64,000 nt of DNA from Candidatus Brevundimonas phytovorans (GTDB lineage Bacteria; Pseudomonadota; Alphaproteobacteria; Caulobacterales; Caulobacteraceae). Location of the stretch: positions 707,001 through 771,000 of the forward strand of contig CP119309.1 in NCBI GenBank assembly GCA_029203145.1, in the 5' to 3' direction. The translations under genes and the position numbers were made by a program. Numbering within the stretch: the first letter of the stretch is position 1; every line of letters starts with the position of its first letter. Below the pieces are notes generated by a model, which saw only the letters and a program-made list of their open reading frames with translations, was not told the DNA's origin and did no database searches. Below are positions 31,777 through 39,217 of this stretch, in pieces.

Positions 31777-33329
31777 GCGAACAGGCCGTGGATGAACCAG
31801 CGCGGTTCGGGCGTTTCCCCATAGAGGCCCTGGCGGAACAGCCAGAAGCGACGGCCGTCCTGATCCTCGATGCGGTAGTAGTCGCGGGTGCGCTGGTCCG
31901 GCGCGCGCCACCATTCGCCGCCGATCCGTTCGGGGCCTTCGGCGCGCACGACCTCGTGCAGGACGCGGCGCCAGCGGAACTTCAGGGGATAGCCATCGGG
32001 CACCTCGGCCAGGGTCTCGACCGGCTGGGGCGGGTCGAACATCTGCAGGGGACGCAAGGGCGGATCGTCGGGATCGAGGTCGGGCCAGACCTCGTCGCCG
32101 GGGCGCGCCGAGGCCGGAACCAGCCGCGCGGCGCGTTCAGGGATGTGTGAGGCGAAGGGCTCGAAGCGCAGCACGGCCTCTGGCCCCAGTCGGGCCGTCA
32201 GCCGATCGATCAGGCGGCTGAAGGCCTCTTCACCCGGCGTCTCGCGCTCCAGCCCCTGCTGGGTCGGCGTCAGGACTTGCGTCCAGGGGACGGACATCCG
32301 CATCTGGTCGAAGCCGAAGCCGGGGTCCAGCGGGTGAGACAGGGCCGCCATTTGCTCGCGGAACAGGCGCTGGGTTGCGGGCGCGTCGCGGGTCGGGCGG
32401 CCGGTGCGGACGACGATGCGGCGCACCTCGCCATCGACGCGATAGAAGCCGGCCTCGAAGGCGCGCCCGCCCTGACCGGCCAGATCCAGCCGATCCATGG
32501 TCTCGACCAGCAGGTCGGACAGGACGCGCTCCACGTCTTCAGGGGCCGAGATCGGCTCGAAGAAGACGCGGTCGACGACCACGGCGGCGGGCGGGCGATG
32601 CGGGGTGATGCGCACGTCCTCGTCGCCCAGAACCCGCGCCAGTCGGGCGGGGAAGTCGGCGCCGAAGCGGGCGGCCAAGGGCGCGCGTGGGCGGTCATCC
32701 AGATCGGCCAACCGCTTCAGCCCGGCGCGGCGTAGGGCCTGTTCCTCCTTGTCCGCCAGCTCCAGCGCCGCGACCGGCAGGGCGCGCGCGGCGGCCCGGT
32801 CCTGTCCCGGTGCGAACAGGCCGCCGGGACCAAAGCGGGTCAGGGCGCGGGCGACCTGAGGCGTGCTGGCCAGACTGCTGCGGCTCTGAAGTCCCGCGCG
32901 TCCGGAGCGGGTCTGGACCGTCTCCATCAGTTTCGCCTCGCCGCCGAACAGGTGGGCGCAGCCGGTGACGTCCAGCATCAGGCCGTGCGGCGGGTCCAAA
33001 GCGACCATGGGAGTGAAGCGGCCGAAATCCTCCAGCACCCGCGCCAGCAGGGCGGCGTCGGCGTCGGGGCGGTGGGCGACGGTGCGCAGGGCGGGGGTGC
33101 GCGCTCGCGCATCGGCCAGGGCCAGACCCGGCGTCAGTCCGGCCCGCGCCGCCGCCGGATCGACGGCGGCCAGCCGCAGCGCGCTCTTGACCTTTTCGAC
33201 CAGAACGACAGGCGCGCCTTCAGGCGGCGCGTCTTTCTCGGCTTCCTGACGCCGCAGCCGGTCGCTGGGCAGCCAGGGGAACCAGACCGCCAGATAGCGG
33301 CGCGGGCGGGCGGAATGATCCCTGCTCAC
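31773..33329 (-). CDS. imuB: Y-family polymerase-like protein ImuB
   Basis: 518 aa. It starts RYLAVWFPWLPSDRLRR, where true Y-family polymerases carry the acidic DxDxF metal site, so it is catalytically inactive as expected for ImuB and works as the clamp- and DnaE2-binding adaptor of the mutasome. RPLQMFDPP near residue 430 is in the region where ImuB proteins bind the beta clamp. The start is GTG 33329 with GGAG 9 bases upstream, placing the first 110 bases inside imuA. Confidence 0.93.
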   Translation of the reverse strand: MSRDHSARPRRYLAVWFPWLPSDRLRRQEAEKDAPPEGAPVVLVEKVKSALRLAAVDPAAARAGLTPGLALADARARTPALRTVAHRPDADAALLARVLEDFGRFTPMVALDPPHGLMLDVTGCAHLFGGEAKLMETVQTRSGRAGLQSRSSLASTPQVARALTRFGPGGLFAPGQDRAAARALPVAALELADKEEQALRRAGLKRLADLDDRPRAPLAARFGADFPARLARVLGDEDVRITPHRPPAAVVVDRVFFEPISAPEDVERVLSDLLVETMDRLDLAGQGGRAFEAGFYRVDGEVRRIVVRTGRPTRDAPATQRLFREQMAALSHPLDPGFGFDQMRMSVPWTQVLTPTQQGLERETPGEEAFSRLIDRLTARLGPEAVLRFEPFASHIPERAARLVPASARPGDEVWPDLDPDDPPLRPLQMFDPPQPVETLAEVPDGYPLKFRWRRVLHEVVRAEGPERIGGEWWRAPDQRTRDYYRIEDQDGRRFWLFRQGLYGETPEPRWFIHGLFA

Positions 33330-34023
33330 GATCCCACTCCATGATCCAGGTTCCGGTCGCCCCGCTGCCGCGTCGCCGCAGCAGGGTCGCGGAAAAAGAC
33401 GGTCGCCCCGGCGCTCCGCCTTCCAGAGGTTCTGAGGCGCTCGAGGCCACAGACCAGCGCGTCTCGGCCGCGCTGGGGCAGGGGGCGGCGCCGGCGCGCG
33501 CCAGAAACAGGGTCGCGCCGCCGGTTTCGGCCGCCAGCGCCAGTCGCCGGCTGGCCGTCAGGCTGAAGGCCCTGGCCTCGCCCCAGGCGCTCAGCAGCAC
33601 CGCGCCGACGGCGGGACTGCGCAGGGCCTCTTCGCCCACCGCCAGCAGGGTCTGCACGTCGCGCGCCCGCACCAGCAACAGGTCGCGCGGCGACAGCCCC
33701 ATCTCATGCAGGCCCGGCCCGTGCGGTCGTCCCGCCTCCTGTCCCATCATCTCATGCAGGGCCCAAACGATGGGCCGCCCCGCTGCCGCCCGCCGCGCCA
33801 TCCCCAAACCAAAAGCGTTGACCGCCACGGCGTCGGCAGGGGCCGCCGCGTAGAGGTCGTGCAGGACCCCCGTGGCCAGGTGCGCAAAGGCGTCGTCGCT
33901 CCCGCTGCTCCCGTCCCTGTCGCGCGCGCCCGTCTCGACGCGACGACCGCCGGACCGATCCAGCGCCTCCAGTCGAATCTTCAGCGCCGCCAGAGCATCA
34001 GGTTGCGAACAAATGTTCCTCAT
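33220..34023 (-). CDS. imuA: SOS mutasome protein ImuA
   Basis: 267 aa RecA/SulA-related protein; segments LHEMGLSPRDLLLVRARD and GGATLFLARAGAAP are typical of alphaproteobacterial ImuA. First gene of imuA-imuB-dnaE2. It overlaps imuB by 110 bases, so its last 36 or so residues are encoded in a second frame over the ImuB N-terminus. The assigned ATG 34023 lies inside the LexA-box region, which implies a very short or absent 5' leader, or a non-ATG start slightly downstream. Confidence 0.87.
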   Translation of the reverse strand: MRNICSQPDALAALKIRLEALDRSGGRRVETGARDRDGSSGSDDAFAHLATGVLHDLYAAAPADAVAVNAFGLGMARRAAAGRPIVWALHEMMGQEAGRPHGPGLHEMGLSPRDLLLVRARDVQTLLAVGEEALRSPAVGAVLLSAWGEARAFSLTASRRLALAAETGGATLFLARAGAAPCPSAAETRWSVASSASEPLEGGAPGRPSFSATLLRRRGSGATGTWIMEWDREQGSFRPPAPLSGGLVPLAAQRPAAASGSRERRAA

Positions 34024-34029
34024 TTGTTC
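34007..34029. promoter_or_regulatory. LexA (SOS) box of the imuA operon
   Basis: GTTC (34015-34018), 7 bases, GTTC (34026-34029) is the exact alphaproteobacterial LexA box. GAAC-AAAT-GTTC (34007-34018) overlaps it and looks like the GAAC-N4-GTTC box of other phyla. The site covers the imuA start codon. Confidence 0.85.
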
Positions 34030-34095
34030 TATATGCGCCCCGCGCCCCCGGGGGAGTCAAGCCGGGCCGTTGTTTCATCTACATCTAGGCATGCA

Positions 34096-34126
34096 CCGAG
34101 GCCTGACAGCGTGCGTCAGGCCTCGG
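34096..34126 (-). terminator. Strong hairpin between the M28 peptidase and imuA
   Basis: CCGAGGCCTGAC (34096-34107) and GTCAGGCCTCGG (34115-34126) form a perfect 12-bp stem with a 7-base loop, 9 bp after the peptidase stop. No clear U-run follows; a terminator or an insulator of the SOS operon is likely. Confidence 0.7.
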
Positions 34127-34135
34127 TTCGAGGCC

Positions 34136-35740
34136 TTAGTCCGCCGCCGGATACTCGAACGGATCGGTCGGCGTCGGTTCGGTGGGCAGGGGCATGCGCG
34201 GCAGGGGCGCGTCGCGGTTGGCCGCGTTCAGCAGGAAGCTGGCCAGGATCACCGCCGCCTGACGCAGGTCTTCCGGCTTCAGGTGGTCATAGCTGTCGAT
34301 GCTGGTGTGGTGGATGCGGCTGGAATAGTCGAGTGGGTCCTGGATGAACTGATATCCGGGTACGCCCACCGTCTGCATATAGACGTGGTCGGTGCCGCCC
34401 GAGGGCCTCAGCGAGACGGTGGTGGCGCCCATGCTGGCGAAGGGGGCCAGCCATTCCTGGAAGATCGGGGCGGCGGCGACATTGCCCTCGGCGTTGATGC
34501 CGCGGATCTTGCCCGAGCCGTTGTCCAGGTTGAAGTAGGCGACCAGGTCGCGATAGCCGGGGCGCGGCTCGACCGGCCAACGGTTGCGCCAGGTGCGGTT
34601 GCTGGGCAGGGCGGCCAGGGCCGGGTCCGTCGCGGGTGCGCGCGTGGCCAGGTAGCGATCGACATAGGCCAGAGACCCGAGGATGCCTTGCTCTTCGCCA
34701 TTCCACAGGGCGAAGCGGATGGTGCGCTTGGGCTTGACCTTCATCTGCGACAGGATCCGCGCGGCCTCCATGACCACCGCGCTGCCGGCGGCGTTGTCCT
34801 GAGCGCCGTCAGAGGCGACCCAGCTGTCCAGGTGGGCGCCGGCCATGACATACTCGCCCGAACGGTCCGAGCCGGGGATGTCGGCCAGGATGTTGTAAGC
34901 GTTGACGTCTTCGTCGTGGAACTGGACCTCGCTGAGCAGCGACAAGGTCGGCGGGGTGTCGGTCAGGGCCAGGCGCGCCAGGCGGCGATAGTCTTCGGCG
35001 GCGATCTCCATGCCGGGCAGCTTGGGCGTGGCGCCGACCTGGTAGGTATAACCGGTGCCGTGCAGAAGGCCGCCGTCGCGCTGGGACATCTTCACCCAGG
35101 CCAGGGCGCCTTCCTCAGCCAGAAAGGCGTCCAGGCGGCCGGCGAACTCGGCCATCTTCAGCTGGCGTTCGACGGTGACGTGGGCGTGCTGCGGCTGGAC
35201 GTAGGTGTTGCGGTCGCGCAGTTCGGCGTCGGTCCAGCGGCGGAAGGCCGGCTCGGTCGGCTCGGAGCCGGTGTTCGGCAGGGTGAGCATGACGATCTTG
35301 CCCGACAGCTTGCCGCGCCACTTGTCGAAGTCCTCGACCTTGGTGATCGGGGCGACGACGACGCCGGCGCTGATGACGCCGTTGGTCGAGGGCGTCCAGG
35401 CCACCGGAATGGCGCGCAGCTCGATGGCGCGCGGCGCCGTCATGCGGGCGCTGGAGCGGACGATGGACCAGCCGCGGCCGAACTCGAAGCCCTCGGCGCG
35501 CACGTTGGACAGGCCCCAGTCGCGGAAGCGCTGCTGGCTCCACTGCTCGGCCTGACGCATCTGCGGCGAGTTGGTCATCCGCCCGCCGATCCGGTCCGTC
35601 AGATAGGCGGCGGTCTGCATGACCTCGCTGTGGTTCAGACCCTGGTCGATGATGCCGTTGATGGCGACGCGGTCCACCGACTGGGCCAGTGCAGGCGTGG
35701 CGATGCAAAGGGCCGAAAGCCCGACGAGCAGATGTTTCAT
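34136..35740 (-). CDS. Secreted M28 family zinc aminopeptidase/carboxypeptidase
   Basis: 534 aa from ATG 35740, with a signal peptide ending CIATPALAQ. The di-zinc site of M28 peptidases is visible: MAGAHLDSW, DGAQDNAAGSAVVMEAARIL, WNGEEQGILGS and YFNLDNGSGK, then the last ligand region GGTDHVYMQ. A protease-associated-like insertion sits around residues 130-240. It should trim peptides in the periplasm or outside. It stands alone, with a hairpin after it and PadR before it on the same strand. Confidence 0.9.
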   Translation of the reverse strand: MKHLLVGLSALCIATPALAQSVDRVAINGIIDQGLNHSEVMQTAAYLTDRIGGRMTNSPQMRQAEQWSQQRFRDWGLSNVRAEGFEFGRGWSIVRSSARMTAPRAIELRAIPVAWTPSTNGVISAGVVVAPITKVEDFDKWRGKLSGKIVMLTLPNTGSEPTEPAFRRWTDAELRDRNTYVQPQHAHVTVERQLKMAEFAGRLDAFLAEEGALAWVKMSQRDGGLLHGTGYTYQVGATPKLPGMEIAAEDYRRLARLALTDTPPTLSLLSEVQFHDEDVNAYNILADIPGSDRSGEYVMAGAHLDSWVASDGAQDNAAGSAVVMEAARILSQMKVKPKRTIRFALWNGEEQGILGSLAYVDRYLATRAPATDPALAALPSNRTWRNRWPVEPRPGYRDLVAYFNLDNGSGKIRGINAEGNVAAAPIFQEWLAPFASMGATTVSLRPSGGTDHVYMQTVGVPGYQFIQDPLDYSSRIHHTSIDSYDHLKPEDLRQAAVILASFLLNAANRDAPLPRMPLPTEPTPTDPFEYPAAD

Positions 35741-35808
35741 ATGAATACCCCCAGGAATGTACTGGGAAGCATATGACGCCATGAGGCGGTTCGCTGCAAA
35801 CCGTGACG

Positions 35809-36339
35809 CTAACCCGCGCGCAGGATGGCGATGGCTTCCTCGCAGAAGGCGAGGCGTCGGCTTTCATAAGTCAGGCCGGCCTTCAGGACGAGGTGCTGAA
35901 GTTTCTGGCCTTTGGCGCTGGGGGCTTGTGGGAAGTCACGGGTCTCGATGGTCTGATAGGTCGCCAGCTTCTGGCGGTGCTGCGCGGCCAACTGCTCCAG
36001 GGTCTCGATCAGGTCGGTCGGGCCTACCACGGCTTCGGCCCGCAGGCGGACCATCAGTTCGTCGCGGATCGGCAGGACGCTCTGGCGCTCGGCGACCCAG
36101 CGTTGCAACTCTCTGCGCCCGGGCGGCAGCACCCTGTATTGGCGCTTGCGTCCGCGTCCGCCTTCGACCGAGAGAGCCTCAATCCAGCCGGCGGTCTCCA
36201 GCCGTGCCAGCTCGCGATAGATCTGCTGGTGCGTCGCCTGCCAGAAATAGCCGATGGACCGATCGAACCGGCTGGCCAGATCAGAGCCTGAGCCGGGCCG
36301 TTCGGTCAGGGCGGTCAGCAGGGCGTGCGGCAGGGACAT
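35809..36339 (-). CDS. PadR family transcriptional regulator
   Basis: 176 aa from ATG 36339. The N-terminal winged helix is clear (SLPHALLTALTERPGSGSDL, FWQATHQQIYRELARLETAGW, YRVLPPGRRELQRW) and the C-terminal half is the helical Vir_act_alpha_C-type dimerisation region. It lies 75 bp downstream of the BASS symporter on the same strand and may control that gene set or the divergent TonB receptor. Confidence 0.87.
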   Translation of the reverse strand: MSLPHALLTALTERPGSGSDLASRFDRSIGYFWQATHQQIYRELARLETAGWIEALSVEGGRGRKRQYRVLPPGRRELQRWVAERQSVLPIRDELMVRLRAEAVVGPTDLIETLEQLAAQHRQKLATYQTIETRDFPQAPSAKGQKLQHLVLKAGLTYESRRLAFCEEAIAILRAG

Positions 36340-36414
36340 CGGCTTCTCGGCGGTGGTCGTGCGAAGCGGGACTTTAGCCGCGAACCCCGACGAGACCACC
36401 CCGGTCGTTAAGGC

Positions 36415-37293
36415 TCAGGTCTCTGAGGGGGCCGTCTCGAGCGCCCTCTTGCGCGAAATCAGCAGGCCGAACACCGCCGCCAGCGGGAACATCAGCACGC
36501 CATAGACGGCGGCGGGCAGCGACATATCCGGGACCGCCAGCACCGATTCCGCGATGACGATGGCCAGGGTGGCGTTGTGCAGGCCGACCTCGAAGGCGCT
36601 GGCGATCGACTGCTCGCGGTTGATGCGGAACAGGCGCGGGACGATGAAGCCAATGCCCAGGCTGAGGATGCAGAAGCTGACGACAATGCCGGCCAGGGCC
36701 ACGAAGTCGTCCTTCAGCACGGCGAAGTTGGACACGACCGCCCCCGCGATCACCAAGGTCAGGATAACGACCGAGGCCAGCCGAACCGGCCTGTCCATGG
36801 CGCGGGCGAAGCCGGGCTTGAAGCCGCGCACCAGCATCCCCAGACAAACGGGCGCCAGCACGATCATGAAGACCTCGATGGTCTTCTTCAGTTGCAGGCC
36901 CACGGTCATATCGCCGGGCTGGAACCAGGCGATGGACAGGTTGACGATCACCGGCAGGGTCAGGACGGCGATGACCGAGTTGATCGCCGTCAGACTGATG
37001 TTCAGGGCCACGTCGCCCCGAAACAGGTGGCTATAGAGGTTGGCCGTGGTCCCGCCGGGCGAGGCCGCCAGCAGCATCATCCCCACCGCCAGCACCGGCG
37101 GCAGGCGAAACAGCAGCACCAGCCCGAAACAGACGGCGGGCAGAAGCAGCAACTGACAGGCCAGGGCCAGGGCGACCGCCTTGGGCCGCTTGCCGATGCG
37201 GGCGAAGTCGCCGGGCGTCAGGTCCAGCCCCAGCCCGAACATGATGACGCCCAGCGCGACCGGCAGGCCGATCATGGCCAAGGGTGAATCCAT
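36415..37293 (-). CDS. Bile acid:sodium symporter (BASS) family protein
   Basis: 292 aa, about 9-10 membrane segments. LASPGGTTANLYSHLFRGDVALNISLTAINS is the conserved TM4 crossing region of BASS/ASBT transporters, and FEVGLHNATLAIVIA is the second crossing helix. GGGGGAGGAAGAGG gives a strong ribosome site. Bacterial members carry sterol-like anions, pantoate or pyruvate-type acids with Na+. The FAD dehydrogenase 24 bp upstream and a TonB receptor nearby hint at a steroid-like or other bulky anion, without proof. Confidence 0.85.
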   Translation of the reverse strand: MDSPLAMIGLPVALGVIMFGLGLDLTPGDFARIGKRPKAVALALACQLLLLPAVCFGLVLLFRLPPVLAVGMMLLAASPGGTTANLYSHLFRGDVALNISLTAINSVIAVLTLPVIVNLSIAWFQPGDMTVGLQLKKTIEVFMIVLAPVCLGMLVRGFKPGFARAMDRPVRLASVVILTLVIAGAVVSNFAVLKDDFVALAGIVVSFCILSLGIGFIVPRLFRINREQSIASAFEVGLHNATLAIVIAESVLAVPDMSLPAAVYGVLMFPLAAVFGLLISRKRALETAPSET

Positions 37294-37317
37294 AGCCTCT
37301 TCCTCCCCCGAGAAACC

Positions 37318-38994
37318 TCAGACCCGACCGGCGAGAGCCCGTCCCGCCGCCAGGCCCGAGAAGATGCACCCGCCCAGGAAGGTGCCTTCCAGCGCATTGT
37401 AACCATGCAATCCGCCGCCGCCGAAGCCCGCAGCCTCGCCTGCGGCGTATAGCCCCTCGAACGGCGTGCCGTCGGCTTTCAGCACCTGGCTCGACAGATC
37501 GGTCTGAAGCCCGCCCAAAGATTTGCGCGTCAGGACATGCAGCCTGACCCCGATCAGCGGTCCAGACCTGGGGTCCAGCAGGCGGTGCGGCGTCGCCGTC
37601 CGCGCCAGTTTGTCGCCGAGGTAGCGGCGGCTGTTGTGGATGCTCATGATCTGGAAATCCTTGGCGTAGGGATTGTCCATCTGGGCGTCGCGGTCCTCGA
37701 CCTGACGACGGATCAGGGCCGGGTCCAGCAAGGGACGCTCGGTCAGGCCGTTCATCTTCGCCACCAGCGTCTCCAGATTATCGGCGAAGACGAAGTCGGC
37801 GCCCTTGTGCTTGAAGGCGTCCACGGCGGGCGGCGCGCCCTTGCCGAGGCGCGACATCAGCACCTTCAGCAGCTTGCGCTCGGTGATGTCGAGGTTCTGC
37901 TCGGACCCGGAAAGCGCGAACTCCTTCTCGAGGATCTTCTGGCTGACGATGAACCAGGAGTGGTCATGCTCGGCCAGATCCGGCGTGGTGCGCAGATATT
38001 TCAGCGTGGCCATGGTGTCGTGGCCGGGCAGGGCGGGCGCGGGCAGTCGCCGCCCGAGCGCGTCCAGCCACAGCGGCGACGGGCCGGGCAGGATGCGGAT
38101 GGCGTGCTGCGGCCAGATCGGGTCCCAGTTCTGCACCCCCTCGACGTAGTGCCACATGCGGTCGCGGTTCACGAGCCTCGCCCCGGCCTCGCCCGCGATG
38201 TCCAGCATCCGCCCGTCGACATAGGCGGGGACGCCAGTGATCATCGATTTCGGCGGCGCGCCCAGTCGCTCGGGCCAGAAGCGCCGCACCTCGTCATGGT
38301 CGCCGCCGATGCCGCCCGAGGCCAGGACGACCGCCCCGGCCCTCAGAGTGAAATCGCCGACCACATCACGGTTGGACGCCGCGCCGCGCGGCGCATCGTC
38401 TGGCGACAGAATCGAGCCCGCAACCCCGGTGACGCGCCCACCCTCGACCAGCAGCCGATCGACGCGTCGCCGATGGTAGAAGCTTAGCCGTCCCTCCCTG
38501 GCCGCCGCCCGCGCGCGGTCAGCAAAGGGTTCCGACACCCCGGTCCCCGTGCCCCAGGCGACGTGGAAACGCGGTACGGAATTGCCATGTCCGAAGGCCT
38601 GTCCCCCGCCGCGTTCGGCCCAGCCGACCATGGGGGTCAGGCTGATCCCATGCTGTTTCAACCAGGCGCGCTTCTCGCCGGCGGCGAACTCGACATAGGC
38701 GCGGCCCCAGCGCACCGCCCAGTCATCCTCGGCCAGCGGCCCATCCAGACGGTCCCAGCCTGCGCTGCCCCGCCAGTCGCGCCAGGCCAGGTCGAAGCTG
38801 TCGCGCACGCCCAGCTTCCGCTGCTCCGGCGAGTTGACCAGAAACAGTCCGCCGAAGGACCAGAAGGCCTGTCCGCCCAGATTGGCCGGGTTCTCCTGAT
38901 CCACCAGCGCCACGCGCTTTCCCTCTTGAATCAGCTCATTGGCGGCGACCAGTCCGGCCAGTCCTCCGCCCACTACGATGACGTCTGCGTCCAT
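37318..38994 (-). CDS. FAD-binding dehydrogenase (ketosteroid dehydrogenase/fumarate reductase-like)
   Basis: 558 aa from ATG 38994. It starts with the dinucleotide-binding motif VIVVGGGLAGLVAANELI and GGQAFWSFGG, continues with FAD-contact segment VVLASGGIGGDHDEVRRFWPE, and ends LYAAGEAAGFGGGGLHGYNALEGTFLGG, the pattern of the succinate dehydrogenase/KstD flavoprotein group. The substrate is unknown; related proteins desaturate 3-ketosteroids or act as generic FAD-binding dehydrogenases. It diverges from a TonB receptor across an A/T-rich operator region. Confidence 0.82.
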   Translation of the reverse strand: MDADVIVVGGGLAGLVAANELIQEGKRVALVDQENPANLGGQAFWSFGGLFLVNSPEQRKLGVRDSFDLAWRDWRGSAGWDRLDGPLAEDDWAVRWGRAYVEFAAGEKRAWLKQHGISLTPMVGWAERGGGQAFGHGNSVPRFHVAWGTGTGVSEPFADRARAAAREGRLSFYHRRRVDRLLVEGGRVTGVAGSILSPDDAPRGAASNRDVVGDFTLRAGAVVLASGGIGGDHDEVRRFWPERLGAPPKSMITGVPAYVDGRMLDIAGEAGARLVNRDRMWHYVEGVQNWDPIWPQHAIRILPGPSPLWLDALGRRLPAPALPGHDTMATLKYLRTTPDLAEHDHSWFIVSQKILEKEFALSGSEQNLDITERKLLKVLMSRLGKGAPPAVDAFKHKGADFVFADNLETLVAKMNGLTERPLLDPALIRRQVEDRDAQMDNPYAKDFQIMSIHNSRRYLGDKLARTATPHRLLDPRSGPLIGVRLHVLTRKSLGGLQTDLSSQVLKADGTPFEGLYAAGEAAGFGGGGLHGYNALEGTFLGGCIFSGLAAGRALAGRV

Positions 38995-39030
38995 TGTCCG
39001 CTCCCCTTTTGCGGAGAAGGCTAACATCTA

Positions 39031-39086
39031 TGTCAATATGAAACGAGAGTTTCCTCGACAAACATGCGTGTTAATATGTATTGACA
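39031..39086. promoter_or_regulatory. Nested inverted repeats in a divergent control region
   Basis: TGTCAATA (39031-39038) and TATTGACA (39079-39086) are a perfect inverted repeat around a 40-base centre, so an outward-facing TTGACA hexamer points at each divergent gene. Inside is GAAAC-GAGA-GTTTC (39040-39053), a compact palindrome of the size bound by TetR/PadR-type dimers. The region is much richer in A/T than its neighbours. Confidence 0.5.
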
Positions 39087-39217
39087 GATAGGTGAGTAGC
39101 GTGATGGTCTCTGGATCAACCGCGACCGGCGCCGCCCCGGGCTGCGGAACTATTCGGCGGCGAGGAAACATCGCGGAACCCGTTGGGGAACGGGCCGCAC
39201 CCTGGGGAGGGGACCAA

